A stretch of 64,000 nucleotides of DNA, taken from positions 3,091,622-3,155,621 of the forward strand of contig NZ_MTFE01000010.1 of the NCBI RefSeq assembly GCF_001953305.1, written 5' to 3'. The notes beneath the pieces were generated by a model that was not told where the DNA came from, made no database searches, and saw only the letters and a program-made list of their open reading frames with translations. Shown piece after piece: positions 1 to 8,040 of the stretch; the first letter of the stretch is position 1; each line of letters opens with the position of its first letter. The DNA comes from Cnuella takakiae (lineage in GTDB: Bacteria > Bacteroidota > Bacteroidia > Chitinophagales > Chitinophagaceae). The translations under genes and the position numbers were made by a program.

Positions 1-624
1 GTTGTTGAGGTCGAGGAAAGGTATGTTTTCCTCACGGGCAAGGGTGCGTGCCCAAAGGCCGTAACTACTGTCTGAGCGCACGACTTTTCCGGCCTTCCAG
101 TTGTTGCGCGGAACCAGCGAACACATAACCGGGAGTGCACCTTTGGCTTTTGCATCCCTGATATAGCGGCGCATATAATGGCCATAGGTGTACACGGTTT
201 CTTTCTGTTTGGTAATGGGGTTCCATATCTCTTTGCTTTCGGCGCCAAGGCCATTGATGGTGCCACGGGCACGTGCCGTATCATCAAGCGGGCTGGCATC
301 GTTGTGGCCAAACTGCATCAGTACATAATCGCCTTTCTTCAGTGTGGACATGATCTTGTCCCATCGGCCCTCGGTGATAAAGGTGCGGCTGCTGCGGCCA
401 CCCATTGCGTGGTTTTGGAGGCTGATCCGGCCGGTATCGAAATGCGCAGCCAAAAAACTGCCCCAGCCCCACTGACCGTTTTTGCCGGTGCCATCGCCAT
501 TGCGCACTGTGGAGTCGCCTATGATATACAATACGGGTTTTGCCTTGCGCCAGGTAAAAGCCGCAGCCCCGGTAAAAAGCAGGAGCATTACTATACTGCG
601 CCAGATTGTTTGGTTCTTGTTCAT
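1..624 (-). CDS. Rhamnogalacturonan acetylesterase, SGNH hydrolase (3' part missing)
   Basis: Reading the minus strand from the ATG at 624 gives 208 codons with no stop before the window edge, so the C-terminus lies outside. The protein begins with a short hydrophobic export segment (IVMLLLFTGAAAF) and then shows the SGNH blocks: YIIGDSTVRNG (block I with the nucleophile Ser), a NHAMGGRSSRTF stretch (block II Gly) and MQFGHNDAS (block III Asn). The block V Asp-x-x-His should lie beyond the edge. The family removes acetyl groups from galacturonate in rhamnogalacturonan I. It is a close paralogue of the next gene at 739-1563, with the same block I to III wording, and probably belongs to the same minus-strand operon (114 bp gap). 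Family assignment is firm; substrate is inferred from family and neighbours. Confidence 0.88.
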   Translation of the reverse strand, partial: MNKNQTIWRSIVMLLLFTGAAAFTWRKAKPVLYIIGDSTVRNGDGTGKNGQWGWGSFLAAHFDTGRISLQNHAMGGRSSRTFITEGRWDKIMSTLKKGDYVLMQFGHNDASPLDDTARARGTINGLGAESKEIWNPITKQKETVYTYGHYMRRYIRDAKAKGALPVMCSLVPRNNWKAGKVVRSDSSYGLWARTLAREENIPFLDLNN

Positions 625-738
625 GTATGCTTTTTATATTTTACTACTAATGCCATTTTCAAGTAGGTAATTCAGTAATATCGGCATGACAATCTTCTAT
701 TTTGCATATAACACTACCTAATTGAAAACGGTATAGCC

Positions 739-1563
739 TTATAGGGTAGCCGAAAACCGCTTCAGTTCTTTTTTACGGATCGCGCTTTTCAGGTGGAGGC
801 TTTTGGTACCTGCCAGCAGGTCCGATACCGAAGCGGCATTGAGCCTTGCGCCTTCCTTGTTGGTATGGGTATGGTCGCCATGAAACAGGCGGCCTACTTT
901 TTCCGGGCCCAGTTGTTCATAACGGGCTGCCGATTTTTCGTTCAGGTCAAGAAAAGGCACGCCTTCCTGTTCCGCCACTTCTTTGGCCCACAGACCAAAA
1001 TCCATTTTGGCCCGGGGTACTTTGCCATCTTTGAAAATATTGCGCGGCACCATGCTCAGTACCACCGGTTGCGCGCCCTTGGCTTTTACCTGTCGTACAA
1101 ACTGCCGGATATACCATCCATAGCTGTGCACTACCTCGGTACGGCCATCTGACCAACGCAGCAGGATGCTGTCTTCACCGGTGCCCTTAAGCGTGCCCCT
1201 GTTTTTGGCCGTGGTATCGGGGTAGCTGCCATCGTTGTGGCCAAACTGTATCAGCAGGTAGTCGCCGGGTTGCAGCAGGGAGTCTACTCTGGCAAAACGG
1301 CCTTCTTTGGTAAAGCTCCGGGAGCTTCGTCCGGCCATGGCATGGTTGGCGATCCGCACTTTACCCGAATCCAAAAACTGGTGCAGCAGCGAGCCCCAGC
1401 CCCACTGCTCTTTATCGTTGTTGCGCACGGTGGAGTCGCCAATGAGGTAAAGAGTTGGTTTTGGCTTGCGCCAAAAAGGTGCGAAAGAAGCACCGGCCAC
1501 CAGCAGTATGAAGAGCGCAACAGGCCTCAGGCCTGTATTTATAGCTTTTGCTTGCGGCTTCAT
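739..1563 (-). CDS. Rhamnogalacturonan acetylesterase, SGNH hydrolase
   Basis: 274 residues, complete. A hydrophobic N-terminal segment (LRPVALFILLVAGASFAPF) suggests export. The SGNH blocks are all visible: YLIGDSTVRNN (catalytic Ser), AMAGRSSRSF (Gly), IQFGHNDGS (Asn) and HGDHTHTNKEGA (Asp and His of the catalytic triad). The family deacetylates galacturonic acid residues of the RG-I backbone, which opens it to lyases and hydrolases. The ATG overlaps the stop of the upstream PL11 lyase gene by four bases (ATGA at 1560-1563), so the two are translationally coupled and probably act on the same polymer. The neighbouring gene at 1-624 is a paralogue, pointing to a tandem duplication. High confidence in family, good confidence in substrate. 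Confidence 0.9.
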   Translation of the reverse strand: MKPQAKAINTGLRPVALFILLVAGASFAPFWRKPKPTLYLIGDSTVRNNDKEQWGWGSLLHQFLDSGKVRIANHAMAGRSSRSFTKEGRFARVDSLLQPGDYLLIQFGHNDGSYPDTTAKNRGTLKGTGEDSILLRWSDGRTEVVHSYGWYIRQFVRQVKAKGAQPVVLSMVPRNIFKDGKVPRAKMDFGLWAKEVAEQEGVPFLDLNEKSAARYEQLGPEKVGRLFHGDHTHTNKEGARLNAASVSDLLAGTKSLHLKSAIRKKELKRFSATL

Positions 1564-3398
1564 TTTTTTCCTGCGTTTTTGGTGAAAACAATATTTGGCC
1601 GGGGCACCTCAGGCTTGTCGCTACCCATGTAAAAACTGGTATGCTGTGGCTGGTTATAACCTACATTTTGCGCAGCCACTCCCTGGCGGTATTGCAGGTC
1701 GTGCATTAGTGTGTACTGAGCGTGCGGCGTAGGAATGGTAGTGCTGTAAATACGCAATTCCTTATTGTCGGCGCTCCGGAAAATGACTTCTTCGCGCCAG
1801 TCGCCAAGGATATCTGCACTCAGCACCGGGTTGCTTTTGGTGCCGTTGTTCCAGGTACAGCCATCGGCGGTCAACAGCTTGCCAACGCCGTATTTTTCGA
1901 TACTGGTTTTATCCAGCAGTTCACGTTCCTTATCGCCATCCCACCACACCAGGAAATTGGCAGAGCGGGGCATTTCGCCTACCCTTTCCCCCTTGCTATT
2001 GAACATGCCTCCGGCACCCAGCCACCAGATTTCACTACCAGGGTTGGTGGCATCTATGTTGGCGGCAACGCCCCTGCCTACATCGGTACCCGGGGCTGCA
2101 CTAAACAATATCTTTCCATCTTTGCCATTATACAGGGCTGCGCCAAAACCATCGCCTCCATTTTCCAGTTCGTGGATGCCAAATACCTCAAGGCCCGGGT
2201 TGCTAGGGTCATGGTCAGTAACGTGGAGCGCATCGCCATGTTTTAACCCGGTGCTGTATTTTCCCTTTCCATCATCATCCACCACCATGGAGCCATATAC
2301 GATTTCGTCCTTGCCATCGCCATCAATATCAGCGGCGGTGAGGTTGTGGTTGCCCTGGCCCGAAAAGGGATTGCTGCCTTTTTGTGAGTCAAAAACCCAA
2401 CGGCTTTTGAGCTGCCCGTTTTGCCAGTCCCAGGCTGCCAACACCGTGCGGCCATAATAGCCGCGGCACATCACCACGCTGGGGTGTTTGCCATCGAGGT
2501 ATGCGATACAGGCAAGGAAGCGGTCGGCACGGTTGCCATAGCTATCGGTTCGGCCATTGCCGCCATCGCCTCCCCAGCCATCAATAGGATAACGCGAAGG
2601 AATATAATCGGTAGTAGCCAGTGCCTTCCCGGTAAGGCCGTCGAAAATGGTAAAGTATTCGGGCCCATCAAGGATGCGGCCCTGAGTATTTACATAATGT
2701 TTGGTGCTGTCGCCAATAACGGCACCTGTGCCGTCAATGGTGCCATCGGCGGTTTTCATGGCCAGTTCGGCACGGCCATCGCCATCGAGGTCGTACACCA
2801 TAAAATGGGTATAGTGGGCACCTTCCCTGATGTTGGGACCCAGGTTGATGGTCCAGAGCAGTTGCCCTTCCAGGGTATATGCCTGGAAGATGGGTGGGTC
2901 GGTTGGTCCTGCGTGCGAGTTGTCGTGGGCACGGCCGGTTTGGTGGAGCACGATCTCGTAATCGCCATCGCCATCGAGGTCGCCTACCGATCCATCGTTG
3001 GGCGTGTAACCGGGTATGGTTTGCAGCGGTAGGGATAGATAGCCTTGCGCCGTTTTGCCTGCCGCCAATTGGAAGGAATCCATTCCGCTTTCTTTTCCTT
3101 TCAACAGCTGCCGAATATAGTACGTGGCAGCACCTTCATCCACTGCATCCATAAAGTTGGAAACCTGCAGAGGCTTTGCATTTCGCCTTTCCAGCTGCCC
3201 GCCAGCTGCACGGCGGTATAGGTTGAAACGTGTTTCATCAGGGTCGGTGCCAAGTATGCGCCAGCTGATAAATACAGAATCGGGTGCGGTACGCAAGGCT
3301 ACCATGCCCCGGTTAAGCGCTTCAGCCTGCCTTTGCGCAAAGCTGGTGAAACCGGATAAAGCAAAAACTAAAAGGAGCAATTTTGCAGCAGTACGCAT
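1560..3398 (-). CDS. Rhamnogalacturonan lyase, polysaccharide lyase family 11
   Basis: 612 residues from the ATG at 3398. A longer reading starting at 3440 exists, but the signal peptide (MRTAAKLLLLVFALSGFTSFAQ) starts at 3398 and the longer form would overlap the upstream gene. After the signal comes a fibronectin-like N-terminal domain (roughly residues 25-110), then a beta-propeller with calcium-binding loops such as DLDGDGDYEIVL and DLDGDGRAELAMKTADG, and the conserved GWGGDGGNGRTDSYGNR and CRGYYGRTVLAAWDW segments typical of PL11 (YesW/YesX type). The family cleaves the Rha-GalA bonds of the RG-I backbone by beta-elimination. It lies between the GH28 gene (28 bp upstream) and an acetylesterase (4-base overlap downstream), a coherent RG-I backbone operon. 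Confidence 0.93.
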   Translation of the reverse strand: MRTAAKLLLLVFALSGFTSFAQRQAEALNRGMVALRTAPDSVFISWRILGTDPDETRFNLYRRAAGGQLERRNAKPLQVSNFMDAVDEGAATYYIRQLLKGKESGMDSFQLAAGKTAQGYLSLPLQTIPGYTPNDGSVGDLDGDGDYEIVLHQTGRAHDNSHAGPTDPPIFQAYTLEGQLLWTINLGPNIREGAHYTHFMVYDLDGDGRAELAMKTADGTIDGTGAVIGDSTKHYVNTQGRILDGPEYFTIFDGLTGKALATTDYIPSRYPIDGWGGDGGNGRTDSYGNRADRFLACIAYLDGKHPSVVMCRGYYGRTVLAAWDWQNGQLKSRWVFDSQKGSNPFSGQGNHNLTAADIDGDGKDEIVYGSMVVDDDGKGKYSTGLKHGDALHVTDHDPSNPGLEVFGIHELENGGDGFGAALYNGKDGKILFSAAPGTDVGRGVAANIDATNPGSEIWWLGAGGMFNSKGERVGEMPRSANFLVWWDGDKERELLDKTSIEKYGVGKLLTADGCTWNNGTKSNPVLSADILGDWREEVIFRSADNKELRIYSTTIPTPHAQYTLMHDLQYRQGVAAQNVGYNQPQHTSFYMGSDKPEVPRPNIVFTKNAGKK

Positions 3399-3426
3399 TG
3401 GTAGTATAGGGATAGTGAATTTTGAA

Positions 3427-4890
3427 TTAATGGCTGACACTGGTTTCTGTATTGGTCAGCCCGGTGATGTTGCGGCTTGCTTTTACCCGGAGGGGTTTGC
3501 CATCAGCAGCTTCGATGGTCATGTTGTTAAAAATCCAGTTGGCAGCATGTGTCAGCTCGCCTGCTTCTTTTGTACCGACCCTTGTTTTTTCAAAATAAAA
3601 ACCTTCCAACACCGAAGCTTCCAGCCCCTGTGCATTGATTGCCCGGGTACTGTTGGTAGCCTGCACACCCGATACATAGATGTTGCGGAATTGCGGGATA
3701 CCCTTGCTTTCGGGTGTTACTTTCTGGAGCATGGTTTTCCAGTGCTGCGGCACTTTGGAGGTGTCCATACCGGCAGGCACTGTAGCATAGGAATAAGCAG
3801 GGTTCCAGTTCATGGTAAACTGGAAAGCCGTGCGTACGCTGTCCATTTCAATGTTGCGAAAATGGATGTCTTCTACTACCCCGCCGCGAGTTGTTGCCGA
3901 CTTGATTTGTAGTCCATTGGAGGTGCCTTTTGCCACCAGGTTGTATGCCAGCACATGCCTGATGCTGCCCGATGTTTCGCTGCCCATGGTGAGCAGGCCG
4001 GCGCCCCTGCGGGCAATGCTGTTGCGGATCACAACGTATTCCGTAGGGCGGTTTACCCGGAGTCCGTCCCAGTCGCGGCCGGCTTTGAGACAGAAATCAT
4101 CATCGTTGCAATCGATGTCGCAGTTTTCTACCAGCACCCAGCTCGAAGAGTCGATATCAATGCCATCGGTGCTGGGGCCATGGCCATCTTCGTTGTTGCG
4201 GATGGTTACCCCGTCAACAGTTACATGGTGCGAATACAGAACCTGTACGGTCCAGAAGCCGGCATTTGAAAAGGTTATTCCTTTGATTTCAATATTGGAG
4301 GATTCCTGCACCAGCAGGGTGCGTACCCTTTGCGCATCGTAGTCTACAATCCAGCGGAGGCCGCGGGCTTCATAGTCCTTGCGCATGGCCCAGTACTTGT
4401 CCCAGCAAAACTTACCCCTTGCATTCACCTTGCCTTCCCCGCTGATAGCCACCCCCTTTTGTCCGATCACATTGATGAGGGCCGCGGGCCAGGGCATCTC
4501 CATACCGGCAATACGGGTATTGATGGTGGGGTAATCGGCGAAGTTCTGGCTGCCCAGGATCAGTACGCCCTTGGGAATGTTGAGGTGTACGCCCTTTTTC
4601 AGGAAGATGGCGCCCATGAGGTAGGTGCCCGGCTCAAAGCTTACCGTACCGCCACCGGCTTTTGCGCAAGCATCAATAGCAGCTTGAATCGCTTTGGTGG
4701 CACCCGTGGTACCATTACCTTTTGCGCCGTACTGATTTACCAGGAACTGTTTTTTTAAAAAATGGAGTTTGCCTGCACCTACCTTTCCTGCCCATGCAGG
4801 CATGGCGAAAGCGGCCTTTTGCGCCCCTGCACAAACAGGAACACCAGCCAGGAGGCAAGCAGCAAAAAGAAACCGGCAAAAGGCAATCAT
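3427..4890 (-). CDS. Glycoside hydrolase family 28 (polygalacturonase/rhamnogalacturonase type)
   Basis: 487 residues with a cleavable signal peptide (MIAFCRFLFAACLLAGVPVCAGAQ), so it is exported. The parallel beta-helix GH28 fold is supported by NQYGAKGNGTTGATKAIQAA near the N-terminus and by the active-site series STDGIDIDSS (Asp), CNDDDFCLKAG (Asp pair) and NGLQIKSATTRGG (the RIK-like substrate loop). The usual Gly-His-Gly motif before the TxGSE segment reads Gly-Ala-Gly here (RRGAGLLTMGSETSG), so the histidine of classical polygalacturonases is absent. That variation, and the position upstream of a PL11 lyase and acetylesterases, favour activity on rhamnogalacturonan or substituted galacturonan over plain polygalacturonate. 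Probably the first gene of the minus-strand operon running to position 1. Confidence 0.9.
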   Translation of the reverse strand: MIAFCRFLFAACLLAGVPVCAGAQKAAFAMPAWAGKVGAGKLHFLKKQFLVNQYGAKGNGTTGATKAIQAAIDACAKAGGGTVSFEPGTYLMGAIFLKKGVHLNIPKGVLILGSQNFADYPTINTRIAGMEMPWPAALINVIGQKGVAISGEGKVNARGKFCWDKYWAMRKDYEARGLRWIVDYDAQRVRTLLVQESSNIEIKGITFSNAGFWTVQVLYSHHVTVDGVTIRNNEDGHGPSTDGIDIDSSSWVLVENCDIDCNDDDFCLKAGRDWDGLRVNRPTEYVVIRNSIARRGAGLLTMGSETSGSIRHVLAYNLVAKGTSNGLQIKSATTRGGVVEDIHFRNIEMDSVRTAFQFTMNWNPAYSYATVPAGMDTSKVPQHWKTMLQKVTPESKGIPQFRNIYVSGVQATNSTRAINAQGLEASVLEGFYFEKTRVGTKEAGELTHAANWIFNNMTIEAADGKPLRVKASRNITGLTNTETSVSH

Positions 4891-5191
4891 CAGTTTATGC
4901 TTAACAAGTAAAAGGTTCAGCCCTTAAAGGGACAAACTGGCTAAAATTAAGTTACGCTCCCTGTGTACCATCCTGCCTTGTCCTGTTGAAAGCATAAGGC
5001 CAGGCAATAGCCTGTACATTTAGCATAAGGAAAGAACCTGCGCGGGAGATGTTGTAGGTGTTTCGGTTTTGCTTTTCCTCCATGCAAGTGGCAGTTGATA
5101 AAATCTGTTGGTGCAAAACAAGACTCTGGTTCATTCTTCCCCTAACTTTCCTGCGTACAACCAACAAACCCCACCCCGGAAAAAAAGGATC
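4891..5191. promoter_or_regulatory. Divergent intergenic region between GH28 and esterase genes
   Basis: This 301-bp non-coding gap should contain the start of the minus-strand GH28/PL11/acetylesterase operon and of the plus-strand esterase. I see a short near-palindrome CCCTTAAAGGG at about 4921-4931 on the GH28 side. On the esterase side TAACTTTC at 5143-5150 is one base off the Bacteroidota -7 consensus TAnnTTTG. Neither has a well-placed -33 TTTG, so both are tentative. Confidence 0.35.
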
Positions 5192-6109
5192 ATGAAAAGA
5201 ACTGCCTTACTAACTATTGCCGCCATGTTTACATTATCCGTATATGGACAGGAACACACCCTTCCCCTCTACCCTGCCGGAAAGGTGCCCAACTGGAAAG
5301 ATGCCGGCGAAAAAGAACAGGCCGAAGTAAATGAGATCGTACGGTACAGCCTGGTTCAGGAGCCCAATATCGCGGTGTTCCTGCCGCCCAAACGTATTGC
5401 TACAGGGCAGGCCGTGGTGGTATGTCCCGGTGGTGGCTATGGCGTGCTGGCCTACGACTGGGAAGGTACCAGCGTAGCCAAATGGCTCAACAGCAAGGGT
5501 ATTGCTGCGGTGGTGCTCAAGTACCGCCTGCCCAATGCTAAAAGCAATATTACGCCGCACCTCACGCCGCTGATGGATGCCAAGCGGGCCATCCGCATGG
5601 TGCGTGCCAACGCCCCGCAGTGGAATGTGCAGCCAGGCAAAGTTGGTGTGATGGGCTTTTCTGCCGGTGGCCACCTTGCCTCCACGTTGGGAACTCATTT
5701 TGATGCGGGCAACAAGACTGCTACCGACTCCGTGGAGCGCTTTTCTTCCCGCCCCGACTTTATGGTATTGATTTACCCAGTCATTACCATGGATAAACAG
5801 TATACACACAGCGGTTCGCGCAACTACCTTATTGGCGCCAACCCCTCTGCCGATTTGGTGCAGTTGTACTCCAACGAGCTGCAGGTAAGCAAGGAAACAC
5901 CATCCACATTTATTGTTCACTCCACCGATGATAAGGGCGTACCTGTTGAAAACAGCCTGCTGTTTTACCAGGCACTAAAGGCCAAGGAGGTTCCTGCCGA
6001 AATGCATATCTACCCATACGGCGGTCATGGTTTTGGATTGGCTACCGGCCGCGGCTACCTGGAAAGCTGGTCAGACAGGTGTCTGGATTGGATGCGGAGT
6101 TTAAAATAA
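5192..6109 (+). CDS. Secreted alpha/beta-hydrolase esterase (acetyl-esterase type)
   Basis: 305 residues from the ATG at 5192; an in-frame start at 5108 would add 28 polar residues before the signal peptide (MKRTALLTIAAMFTLSVYGQ), so the internal ATG, which has AAAAAAGGATC just upstream, is preferred. The catalytic parts are clear: oxyanion-hole region CPGGGYGVL, nucleophile elbow GFSAGGHLAS, acid loop HSTDDKGVP and the histidine in YPYGGHGFG. This pattern fits the carbohydrate esterase-like alpha/beta-hydrolases (BD-FAE/acetyl-xylan-esterase type) common in PULs. It is transcribed divergently from GH28 and ends in a strong terminator. It probably removes acetyl or other ester groups from pectin or an oligosaccharide product; the exact bond is not deducible. 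Confidence 0.83.
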   Translation: MKRTALLTIAAMFTLSVYGQEHTLPLYPAGKVPNWKDAGEKEQAEVNEIVRYSLVQEPNIAVFLPPKRIATGQAVVVCPGGGYGVLAYDWEGTSVAKWLNSKGIAAVVLKYRLPNAKSNITPHLTPLMDAKRAIRMVRANAPQWNVQPGKVGVMGFSAGGHLASTLGTHFDAGNKTATDSVERFSSRPDFMVLIYPVITMDKQYTHSGSRNYLIGANPSADLVQLYSNELQVSKETPSTFIVHSTDDKGVPVENSLLFYQALKAKEVPAEMHIYPYGGHGFGLATGRGYLESWSDRCLDWMRSLK

Positions 6110-6117
6110 AACGCCAT

Positions 6118-6150
6118 AAAAAAAGCAGCGGTCGTACCGCTGCTTTTTTT
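6118..6150. terminator. Bidirectional rho-independent terminator
   Basis: An 8-bp stem GCAGCGGT (6125-6132) pairs with ACCGCTGC (6136-6143) around a 3-base loop, flanked by seven A on the left and seven T on the right. It closes the esterase gene, whose stop is at 6109, and could also stop transcription arriving from the GNAT gene on the other strand. Confidence 0.9.
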
Positions 6151-6222
6151 ATGGAGGAATCCTTGCTGATAAATATAATTTGTTGAAGCTGTTTTGTCTA
6201 CGCTGCTATTAATTCAGTGCAC

Positions 6223-6690
6223 TTATTCAGGCTTGGTCTTTACACTTCCTTTCTTATAATTCTTCCAGTCTTTAACGGTCATTTCAAACTTTATCTCGCC
6301 TGAGCCATGCACCCCTTTCTCTGCCCAACCTGATTTTCGATAAAAGATTTCGGCTCTTGTTTTTGGAGCTGTGCTTAACCAGATATCTTTTGCCGTTTGA
6401 CTGAAGTACCAGTCAAGCATGGTGTCGTGAAGCAGTCTGCCGGCTCCCTGCTTTTCCAGGTCAGGGTGAACAAATAAGGCCCACACATTATTTGCAACCA
6501 GGTCAACAATGGCAAAGCCACTAACTTTTCCGCCCAATTCGCATACCCAGCCCTTACCTCTTTTGTTTATGTAGGTATTGCAATCATCGTCTGTGACCCT
6601 TTTGGGATCAGAAAGTCTATTTTCCCTGACAGCATGTCGAATGATTTGAATTTGCTTGATGTCACCTGTCGTTGCTTCCCGGATGATCAT
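6223..6690 (-). CDS. GNAT-family N-acetyltransferase
   Basis: 155 residues from an ATG at 6690. The acetyl-CoA binding motif A is visible as VWALFVHPDLEKQGAGRLLHD (the Q/R-x-x-G-x-G/A loop), preceded by a beta strand segment GFAIVDLV and followed by the ERAEIFYRKSGW-like segment (here TRAEIFYRKSGWAEKG) that usually closes the fold. No signal peptide, so cytoplasmic. Substrate unknown. It sits in a 1.6-kb stretch that is AT-richer than the PUL genes around it and shares orientation with the ABC genes upstream, 184 bp away, but there is no overlap to suggest a common function. Confidence 0.85.
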   Translation of the reverse strand: MIIREATTGDIKQIQIIRHAVRENRLSDPKRVTDDDCNTYINKRGKGWVCELGGKVSGFAIVDLVANNVWALFVHPDLEKQGAGRLLHDTMLDWYFSQTAKDIWLSTAPKTRAEIFYRKSGWAEKGVHGSGEIKFEMTVKDWKNYKKGSVKTKPE

Positions 6691-6874
6691 GATAAAGAGT
6701 TGGTAGCAAAGTATCTAAGCTAACCCACCATTGTTCCATCGAAGGTTCAACGCATTGCCGAAGGTGGCGCAATAAGGCAAGGTGAGCTTCACTAAAGTAT
6801 AAAAGCAAAATTAAAAACTGATAGCCCGCCGATGTTTATTAACCCCACCTTTGGCGATGGGCTATTGGCAGCAA

Positions 6875-7528
6875 CTAAAGCTTGGCGTAACCCAGCCTTT
6901 CAATTTCTTCATGGCTTTCAGCTAAATGGGTTTTTCCATCTGTTAGTACATAAAGGTTGTCACAAATGTCAAGCACTTGTCTGTACAAATGGTCTGTGAT
7001 CAATAGGCCTTTATTCTTTTTCTCCTCCATCAGCAATTCTTTTACTTTTTCGATCTGCAGCGGACTTAAGTGGGTGAAAGGCTCGTCCAGCATAGCGAAG
7101 GCTGATTTTGATTTTACGATAACGTACAGTTCCAACAACCTTTGACCACCACCTGAAAGGCTGCCGACTGCAGCCTTATATTGTGACGCTAGTTCAGGAA
7201 ATATTTCTGCAAATGGGGCGAAGTCTAAAGAAAAGTCATGAAACACTCTTTTTACCGAGAGTGACTTAAGAATATAATTAAACTGGGGGAGGTAAACTAA
7301 CAAGTCCGCCCTTTTAAATACTGCATGGTATGCCTGGCCATCAATACGAACAGATTTCTCACATTTCAGTGTGCCATGGATGATTTTCATCAAACATGAT
7401 TTCCCCTGCCCATTTCTGCCAAGCAAACCTGTAATTTTTCCGGTTTCACATTTCAAGTATACATTGGACAAAATTACCCGATTGCCAAATTGAAGTTGTA
7501 TACTGTCAGCTTCCAGTTTATGAATCAT
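6875..7528 (-). CDS. Small ABC transporter ATP-binding protein
   Basis: 217 residues, about the minimum for an ABC ATPase. Walker A is GLLGRNGQGKSCL, the Q-loop YLPQFNY, the signature SLSGGGQR, Walker B FAMLDEP and the switch histidine ITDH. The D-loop after Walker B reads FTHLSP instead of the usual SALD/NGLD type. The ATG overlaps the stop of the preceding 102-residue membrane-protein gene (7525-7528), so the two are translationally coupled and probably form one transporter. No larger permease gene is adjacent. Base composition is clearly lower in G+C than the PUL: the 60-base line at 6961 has 22 G/C. Cargo is unknown. Confidence 0.88.
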   Translation of the reverse strand: MIHKLEADSIQLQFGNRVILSNVYLKCETGKITGLLGRNGQGKSCLMKIIHGTLKCEKSVRIDGQAYHAVFKRADLLVYLPQFNYILKSLSVKRVFHDFSLDFAPFAEIFPELASQYKAAVGSLSGGGQRLLELYVIVKSKSAFAMLDEPFTHLSPLQIEKVKELLMEEKKNKGLLITDHLYRQVLDICDNLYVLTDGKTHLAESHEEIERLGYAKL

Positions 7529-7833
7529 TTGAACTTATAAGTCTGGATAATAAGAAAAAGAAAAAGAATGAAATCAAAAGTTAGGGTAACAACCCATAAG
7601 CGGGTTTTTGGAATGCCTAGATTCTGATAATAGTAGTATTCTTTCCGCTTGTAATTATTGATGAAATTGTAAATAAACGCGAGGCTCGCAATTTTGAGCC
7701 AGAACAATCCAGAGTAGGCGCTGAATCCATACTTCCAGAAAATACTTAAACAAAATGCATTAATAACCAGCGACGCAAAGAAGAAACTTCTGTAGAAAGT
7801 CCAAATAAGCCGTATAGTTTTGATTGGTTGCAT
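7525..7833 (-). CDS. Small membrane protein, putative partner of the ABC ATPase
   Basis: 102 residues from the ATG at 7833; a GTG six codons further upstream (7851) is an alternative. Three hydrophobic segments are visible: SFFFASLVINAFCLSIFW, FWLKIASLAFIYNFI and LWVVTLTFDFILFLFLII. Between the last two is a charged loop, YKRKEYYYYQNLGIPKTR, which resembles the cytoplasmic coupling-helix loop of export permeases. It overlaps the ATPase gene by four bases. I infer a minimal permease subunit that would need to oligomerise; it could instead be an accessory protein of a permease encoded elsewhere. No family name recognised. Confidence 0.7.
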   Translation of the reverse strand: MQPIKTIRLIWTFYRSFFFASLVINAFCLSIFWKYGFSAYSGLFWLKIASLAFIYNFINNYKRKEYYYYQNLGIPKTRLWVVTLTFDFILFLFLIIQTYKFK

Positions 7834-8009
7834 GGTGATGGCTGCCAACACTTAAATATACGCAGCTCCTTGCTCCATTTACCATCGATTACCAATTGAA
7901 TTTGGAACAAGGGATGCACGGTAATTGTAACAACATGGTTTTTCTACAGCAACTGTGTTCAGAAAATCCAGGCTCAACCAAACAGTCCTTCCTGGCCCAA
8001 AATCCAACA

Positions 8010-8037
8010 AATATGCCCGGATACATCCGGGCATATT
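8010..8037 (-). terminator. Hairpin at the end of the GH43/GH2 operon
   Basis: A perfect 13-bp inverted repeat (AATATGCCCGGAT, 8010-8022, with its complement at 8025-8037) begins three bases past the GH43-like stop codon. In the minus-strand direction it is followed by a modest T-rich run (TTTGTTGG). It probably terminates the operon or protects the 3' end of its mRNA. The gap between this and 7833 shows nothing else convincing. Confidence 0.75.
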
Positions 8038-8040
8038 CTC

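Noticed and set aside
178..666. Plus-strand open frame of 162 codons
   Set aside because: It is the antisense of the partial acetylesterase gene, whose motifs are clear on the minus strand.
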